Positions 4,936 through 8,985 of a stretch of DNA of 8,985 nucleotides are shown here, in pieces (position 1 is the first letter of the stretch; each line of letters starts with the position of its first letter). Below the pieces are notes generated by a model. The model was not told where the DNA came from and searched no databases. It saw only the letters and a list, made by a program, of their open reading frames with translations. Where the stretch lies: positions 1 through 8,985 of the forward strand of contig JAUWZH010000096.1 of NCBI GenBank assembly GCA_030615435.1, read 5' to 3'. Origin of the DNA: Candidatus Brocadiaceae bacterium. GTDB lineage: Bacteria; Planctomycetota; Brocadiia; SM23-32. The position numbers and the translations under genes were made by a program.

Positions 4936-6090
4936 GTGGCTGACACGAAAATCGTCGTGACCGCGAAGCAGCGTGGGACGGCATTCTGTCCCGTGAGGGC
5001 AGAGCTGAGCTTGCCGATCGAGGAGGTGGAGGGCAAGGCCCTGGTTGACGAGCAGGGCGGCCTCGCCGTGCCGTTCCAGGTGGAACGCTCCGGGGAGGGT
5101 TGCCGCCTCCACTGGATTCTGGATTCTGCTGCGGCCGGGCAGGCCCGCAGTTACCTGCTGACCAACTCGCGGGCGCCTGCCGAAGGTTCCCTCGTGGACC
5201 TTTCGGAGCGTGAGGGCTGCAAGATCGAAGTCAGGATCGGCGGGGAACTCTTCACTCGTTACTTCTACGGGGAAGAGGTGCCGCGGCCCGTGCTCTATCC
5301 CCTCATCGGCCCCTTCGGCCACGGGGTAACCCGAGCCTACCCGATGGAACAGGTCGAAGGCGACCACACGGATCACGTGCATCATCGCTCGTTATGGGTG
5401 GGATGGGGGGACGTGAACGGCTCCGACAACTGGAGCGAGGAGAAGGGTTCCGGCCGCGTCGTGCACCGTGGGTTCGAGGGACGCGGCGGCGGCCCGGTCT
5501 TCGGGTGGATCGCCTCCAGGAATGACTGGCTGGATGCGGACGGCACGAAGCTCATGGAGGACCGCCTGACCTGCCGTTTCTACAACCTGCCCGCCGGCAT
5601 GAGGCTGCTGGAGTTTGAGGTCACCTTCAGCGCAACCGAGGGCGACGTTCGCTTCGGCGACACCAAGGAAGGGGGCATCTGCTGCGTGCGCGTGGCTTAC
5701 CCCATGGAGGTGGACCTCGGAGGGAGGATAGAGAATGCCTTCGGCGGCGTCAACGAGGAGGAGACCTGGGGCAAGCGCGCGCAGTGGTGCGATTACAGCG
5801 GCGTGGTCGAGGGACACAGGGTGGGAATCGCCGTCTTTGACCACCCGTCGAATCTCCGCCACCCGACCTACTGGCACGTGCGCAACTATGGATTGATGAC
5901 CGCCAATCCGTTTGCCCTTTCCCATTTCCTGGCCGGGCAGAAGGTTGACGGTTCCTACACGCTCCCGGCGGGCGAGTCGCTCGCGTTCCGCTACGCGGTT
6001 TACGTGCACGCCGGCGACGCCACCGAGGGCGGAGTGAAGGGGCGATACCTCGACTGGGTCTACCCGCCCGAGCCGGGCGCCTCGAAGTAG
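4936..6090 (+). CDS. DUF6807 ('PmoA family') protein
   Basis: A 384-residue protein starting at GTG. It matches DUF6807 (PF14100), a family often mislabelled as methane oxygenase PmoA; it has no membrane segments and no relation to methane oxidation. Conserved blocks are RPVLYPLIGPFG (117-128), DHTDHVHHRSLWVGWGDVNG (143-162), DTKEGG (242-247), WGKRAQWCDY (278-287), FDHPSN (301-306) and WHVRNYGLMTANPF (313-326). Residues 1-105 form a beta-rich N-terminal part. The clustered His at 144, 147, 149 and 150, together with H303 and H315, looks like an active or metal site, but this is inference. Relatives usually sit among carbohydrate-degradation genes, so a sugar-processing role is likely; the reaction is not known to me. 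There is no signal peptide, so this copy should be cytosolic, while some relatives are exported. It lies 111 bases after the epimerase gene and is followed by a structured gap. Confidence 0.85.
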   Translation: MADTKIVVTAKQRGTAFCPVRAELSLPIEEVEGKALVDEQGGLAVPFQVERSGEGCRLHWILDSAAAGQARSYLLTNSRAPAEGSLVDLSEREGCKIEVRIGGELFTRYFYGEEVPRPVLYPLIGPFGHGVTRAYPMEQVEGDHTDHVHHRSLWVGWGDVNGSDNWSEEKGSGRVVHRGFEGRGGGPVFGWIASRNDWLDADGTKLMEDRLTCRFYNLPAGMRLLEFEVTFSATEGDVRFGDTKEGGICCVRVAYPMEVDLGGRIENAFGGVNEEETWGKRAQWCDYSGVVEGHRVGIAVFDHPSNLRHPTYWHVRNYGLMTANPFALSHFLAGQKVDGSYTLPAGESLAFRYAVYVHAGDATEGGVKGRYLDWVYPPEPGASK

Positions 6091-6107
6091 CGGGCACTGC
6101 CGCCTGT

Positions 6108-6150
6108 GGCCCGGCTGGGCGCGCCGAAGGGGCGCAGGCAAAGCCGGGTC
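6108..6150 (+). terminator. Nested hairpin after the DUF6807 gene
   Basis: The outer stem is GGCCCGGCT (6108-6116) with AGCCGGGTC (6142-6150), nine pairs including one G:T wobble. Inside it, GCGCC (6121-6125) pairs with GGCGC (6131-6135) around GAAGG. It starts 17 bases after the stop. GAAAATCTG follows, so there is no T-run. It is terminator-like or a 3' stabiliser. Confidence 0.45.
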
Positions 6151-6230
6151 GAAAATCTGCTGTCTCAGTAAGCGGGCAAGGCACGACACGAACCGTGGGC
6201 GCTGTGAGCGCGCCTGTGCAGAGGCACTCT

Positions 6231-6236
6231 GGAGGA
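6231..6236 (+). promoter_or_regulatory. Ribosome binding site that sets the Ntn-hydrolase start
   Basis: GGAGGA lies six bases before ATG 6243. It favours this start over the in-frame GTG at 6195, which would add 16 residues without family character. Two small hairpins (6199-6211 and 6216-6227) precede it. Confidence 0.65.
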
Positions 6237-6242
6237 TGGAAG

Positions 6243-7508
6243 ATGAGCATGTTGGAAGAAGGACGTGAGCGGGGCCGGCGTGCCGGCTCTCAGGTGGAAG
6301 GCATGATTGAGAAGATGCAAACGGAGTTCGTCCGTACACGAGAGCTCTATCCCACGATCGGGGACATGGACCTCGCCGCCGCGATCCGCGAGTACGACAG
6401 GGAGCGCCTTGCCTGCGAGCCTGATTACGGCGTGTTCCCGGAGATGAAGGGGTTGCTGGATCGGCACGTGGGCGAGCGGGAGGGTTTCCGCGAGGCTTCG
6501 GGGCTCGATGAGACGGCCACCGCTTACCAGTTTTCCTGGGGATTCTTCCTGAGCCGCCGGCTCACTGCGAATCATCTCGCCCGGTACGACCTCGTGACGC
6601 CCTGGCGCCAGTGCACGAACGTGTTCTTCCCCGAGGGAGAAGATGGGGTGACGATAAGCAACAACCGCGATGACACCGCGCGGCCCGTATACGCCGAGAC
6701 GATCCCCAACTTTCGCAAAGATCCCGTTCCCGCCGGGGACCAGGTCCACTGGCGCCAGGGGGGCGTCTCCAGCGCGGTGCTCCTTGACGAAGAACCGGAG
6801 TGCTGCTTCCCGTGCGACCCGATCGAGCTCGTGCCCGACGAGTGCCTCGGTGACATCCACGAGATCGTGAAGTTCATGACCCGGTACCGCGAGTTCTACG
6901 GCCCCGGAAACCAGATGTGGTGTGATCGGAGCCTGAACGCGGTGGCGGTTGAGAAAACCAACTGTCGAGTCGCGTTCCGCTGGCCCACGGTCAACGGCGC
7001 CGTCTGCATCACCGCGTGCAGCTACCTCGATCCGGAGCTGAACGCCTTCAAGAAGGAGCGTACCCGCAGGGCGATGGCGATCAAAGGCGAGGCCGAGGAG
7101 AACTCGGTGGACTGGCACTTCTTCCGGGGCGCCGACCGGCGCCACCGGCGGCTCATTGAGCTGACCAACGCCGAGGCAAAGCGCGGGGCGACGCTCTGGG
7201 GCGCCTTCAACGTCGTGGCGGACACCGCCGTGCCGTTCCCGGACCGCATCTGCGTGGCCGGCGAGAAGGCCTTTCCGGAGCGGGAGCCGAACGCCAACTG
7301 GACCCTCACGCAGTACGCCTCGGTTATCACCGGACCGAATCGGCGCACTCTTTACCGCTCGATTCGCGACTTCGAGAACCTGCGCTCCATCACGACCTTC
7401 ACGCCGTACCTCGTGCTGGGTGAAGGTGTCGAGATGAAACCCGAATGGCAGCGGGACATTGACCGGGGCCTGTGCGAGCTCGCACCGCCGCTGGATTCCG
7501 AAAAGTAG
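6243..7508 (+). CDS. AAT/C45-like Ntn-hydrolase proenzyme, substrate unknown
   Basis: A 421-residue cytosolic protein that resembles the acyl-CoA:6-aminopenicillanate acyltransferase / peptidase C45 family (PF03417). These are N-terminal nucleophile hydrolases that cut themselves before a Cys, which then becomes the catalytic residue. EEGRERGRRAG (5-15) and PEMKGLLDRHVGEREGFREA (66-85) resemble the family's propeptide region. QCTNVFF (123-129) would hold the nucleophile Cys124, followed at the usual distance by NNRDD (140-144). NAVAVEK (232-238), VNGAVCITACSYLDPE (250-265), a helix with ERTRR (272-276), DRIC (334-337) and NWTLTQYASVITGPNRRTLY (352-371) follow in the family order. Predicted cleavage is between Gln123 and Cys124, giving a propeptide of about 13 kDa. 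There is no signal peptide. Relatives include acyltransferases, amidases and conjugated-bile-salt-like hydrolases. Similarity was judged by eye, so the family is likely and the substrate is open. It is the last plus-strand gene before a convergent one. Confidence 0.7.
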   Translation: MSMLEEGRERGRRAGSQVEGMIEKMQTEFVRTRELYPTIGDMDLAAAIREYDRERLACEPDYGVFPEMKGLLDRHVGEREGFREASGLDETATAYQFSWGFFLSRRLTANHLARYDLVTPWRQCTNVFFPEGEDGVTISNNRDDTARPVYAETIPNFRKDPVPAGDQVHWRQGGVSSAVLLDEEPECCFPCDPIELVPDECLGDIHEIVKFMTRYREFYGPGNQMWCDRSLNAVAVEKTNCRVAFRWPTVNGAVCITACSYLDPELNAFKKERTRRAMAIKGEAEENSVDWHFFRGADRRHRRLIELTNAEAKRGATLWGAFNVVADTAVPFPDRICVAGEKAFPEREPNANWTLTQYASVITGPNRRTLYRSIRDFENLRSITTFTPYLVLGEGVEMKPEWQRDIDRGLCELAPPLDSEK

Positions 7509-7552
7509 GGGCGCGCGTCCCGGACTGAAGCGAAGGGGGCGCTCCCGAAGGG

Positions 7553-7579
7553 CCGCAGGGGACAGCGCGTGCGGTTTTT
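7553..7579 (+). terminator. Intrinsic terminator after the Ntn-hydrolase gene
   Basis: CCGCA (7553-7557) pairs with TGCGG (7570-7574) around a 12-base loop, followed directly by TTTTT (7575-7579). It lies 44 bases after the stop and before the convergent adaptor gene. The stem is short, but this is the only hairpin with a proper T-run in the window. It works for the plus strand only. Confidence 0.5.
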
Positions 7580-7619
7580 CCCCCGCGCCACCCGCATGTA
7601 CGTATGGTGTCGCTCGGAT

Positions 7620-8954
7620 TCACGGGGCGCCGGTCGAGACCTCGTCGCCCGGTTCGAGGTCGCCCGGCGGGTAGAGTATCACGGCATCCCCCGGCCGCAG
7701 CCCTGAAGTCACCTCGAAGTTCTCTTCGCCGCGAATCCCGACCTCCAGCGCGACAAGCTCCGCGCGACCCCCGTCCACCCTGAAGGCGGCCATGCCGTCT
7801 GAGGTGGCGAACACCGCCGCCGCCGGCACCAGCACCGCGGTCTGGCGGGAATCGGTCACGATCTTGACACCCAGCTCACATCCCGGCCTCAGCCCCAGCT
7901 TCGAGTTGTCGAACTCTATGAGCACCTTGACCCGCTGCTGCCGCAGGCCGAGCGCCGAGACCTTGGTGAATCCCGACGGGTAGATGGTCTTCACCCGTCC
8001 CGTGGCCGTCTCCCCCCCGAGCGCCTCCCCGACCAGGATGACCTTCTGGCCCTGGTGGATATTGTGAATCTCGTCGCTGAGGATGTCGGTCTCGATCTCG
8101 ACAGATCCCACGTCGCCCACCAGCAGCAGTGCCGTGCCGGGGCTGACGTAGCCCTCGTGGTCCACGTACTTCTCCAGCACGACTCCGTCAATGGGCGAGC
8201 ACACCCGCGTTCTGGCAAGCTCCTCGGACAGAAGCGTCATCTCTGCGCGAATCTGCTCGATGCGCGCACCGTAGACCTCCTCCAGATACTCGGTGTCGTC
8301 CATGGATTCCCGGAGGGTTTCTTCTTGCAGCAGGGCTATTCCGTGCTCCGCCTGCGAGGCTGTGAGTCGCAGTCTGGCGGCATCCAGTTCGGCCTGCGCC
8401 ACCTCGTGGTTGCGGAGCCGCTCCTCGAACCGCTCGCGGGTGACGATGCCTTTCTCAAGGAGCGCCTGCGTCCGGGCAAGCTCCTTGCGGGCCAGATCGA
8501 GGTTTGCCCCGGCCACCTCCACGTTCTTACGGGCCACTTCTATGGCGAGGGCGGCACTCTCGGCGCGCTTCTGCGCGGCGGCGATTTCCGACTTCTCGGG
8601 CAGCGGGGCGGCTATCCCCGCAATGTAGCCCTTCACTTCCTCGATCTGGGCCAGAGCCCGATCCACGCGCGCCCTGAGCTCCGTATCCTCAATGGTGGTG
8701 ATCACCTGGCCCGCCTCAACCATGTCTCCCTCTTCCAGCTCGATGCGGCGTGCGATGCCGGCGGCAAGTGCAGTGACGAGACGGGTGACGTGGAGGCGGG
8801 TCTTGGCCTCCTCCGTCACGTACTCCTCTATGGTCCCCCGCACCACCGGGGAGGTCCGCACCGCCGGCGGCTGCCCCCTGGTGTAGAGGTATGCCGCAAC
8901 GCTTGCGGCGACGATGATGGTGGGCCAGATCAGTTTCCTCAGAAGCCTTTTCAC
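7620..8954 (-). CDS. HlyD/MacA-type efflux periplasmic adaptor subunit
   Basis: A 444-residue membrane-fusion protein that would link an inner-membrane exporter to an outer-membrane channel. Residues 8-24 form one N-terminal membrane anchor, without a lipobox Cys; the rest would be periplasmic. The first lipoyl half-motif is VTALAAGIARRIELEEGDMV (60-79) through GQVITTIED (82-90). A long alpha-helical hairpin spans about 92-250, with heptad-like stretches at 122-168 and 172-215. The second lipoyl half is CSPIDGVVLEKYVDHEGYV (252-270). A beta-barrel (285-370) and a membrane-proximal domain (371-444) follow. The start is GTG 8954-8952 on the minus strand, with AAGGGA (8967-8962) seven bases upstream. 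The motif style (EEYVTEEAKTRL, 43-54) suggests an ABC/MacB-linked adaptor more than a tripartite RND one, but this is inference. It is the last gene of a minus-strand unit, so the transporter and channel genes probably lie beyond the right edge. Confidence 0.9.
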   Translation of the reverse strand: MKRLLRKLIWPTIIVAASVAAYLYTRGQPPAVRTSPVVRGTIEEYVTEEAKTRLHVTRLVTALAAGIARRIELEEGDMVEAGQVITTIEDTELRARVDRALAQIEEVKGYIAGIAAPLPEKSEIAAAQKRAESAALAIEVARKNVEVAGANLDLARKELARTQALLEKGIVTRERFEERLRNHEVAQAELDAARLRLTASQAEHGIALLQEETLRESMDDTEYLEEVYGARIEQIRAEMTLLSEELARTRVCSPIDGVVLEKYVDHEGYVSPGTALLLVGDVGSVEIETDILSDEIHNIHQGQKVILVGEALGGETATGRVKTIYPSGFTKVSALGLRQQRVKVLIEFDNSKLGLRPGCELGVKIVTDSRQTAVLVPAAAVFATSDGMAAFRVDGGRAELVALEVGIRGEENFEVTSGLRPGDAVILYPPGDLEPGDEVSTGAP

Positions 8955-8985
8955 CTGTCATTCCCTTGTCTTGAGAACCCGCATT

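Noticed and set aside
4936..6090. Methane monooxygenase PmoA
   Set aside because: The family was once named PmoA, but the protein has no membrane segments and matches DUF6807. There are no pmoB or pmoC neighbours.
6195..6242. Upstream GTG start for the Ntn-hydrolase
   Set aside because: The ATG at 6243 has a near-ideal SD six bases away, and the extra 16 residues carry no family feature.
5392..7145. Overlapping long minus-strand frames opposite DUF6807 and the Ntn-hydrolase
   Set aside because: No family resemblance, and they run through the structured gap between two supported genes.
1..8985. CRISPR array, transposon ends, prophage or toxin-antitoxin pair
   Set aside because: There are no regularly spaced direct repeats, no transposase or integrase motif, and no small paired genes on either strand.

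Overview
The window is GC-rich DNA (about 60-65% by eye) from a bacterium. It carries nine protein-coding genes and no RNA gene, mobile element, prophage or CRISPR array that I can see. The gene set is a DUF1844 protein, a UVR-motif protein of the 'LDGWPFD' type, an anaerobic-type sulfatase-maturase homologue, a STAS protein with a C-terminal helical tail, and DUF6807 and mannonate-dehydratase enzymes. It fits a glycan-degrading, free-living member of the Planctomycetota or a similar lineage (Armatimonadota, Hydrogenedentota, Verrucomicrobiota). That placement is inferred from family distribution and is not proven by the sequence.

Layout. Eight genes run on the plus strand: the 3' part of a mannonate dehydratase (1-450), a DUF1844 protein (654-1133), a UVR-domain protein (1237-2028), an anSME-like radical SAM/SPASM enzyme (2177-3490), a STAS protein overlapping its end (3483-3989), a DTE-like sugar epimerase/isomerase (4009-4824), a DUF6807 protein (4936-6090) and a cytosolic AAT/C45-like Ntn-hydrolase (6243-7508). 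One minus-strand gene, a membrane-anchored efflux adaptor (7620-8954), converges on them. No gap exceeds 300 bases; the largest is 451-653. Most gaps between plus-strand genes contain short GC-rich hairpins, nearly all without a T-run. Only the 7509-7619 gap has a hairpin followed by TTTTT.

How the genes may work together. The mannonate dehydratase, the sugar epimerase and DUF6807 point to intracellular handling of uronates or other sugars. The maturase homologue would activate sulfatases encoded elsewhere, which fits growth on sulfated polysaccharides. The STAS protein is the only clear regulatory gene and is probably translationally coupled to the maturase. The DUF1844 and UVR proteins are conserved but uncharacterised. 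The adaptor belongs to an export system whose other parts must lie outside the window.

I found no clearly new multi-gene defence or mobile system. The best leads are the AAT-like proenzyme of unknown substrate, the maturase gene with an odd tail that contains a strong 12-bp stem, and mutually exclusive stems in that gene's leader.
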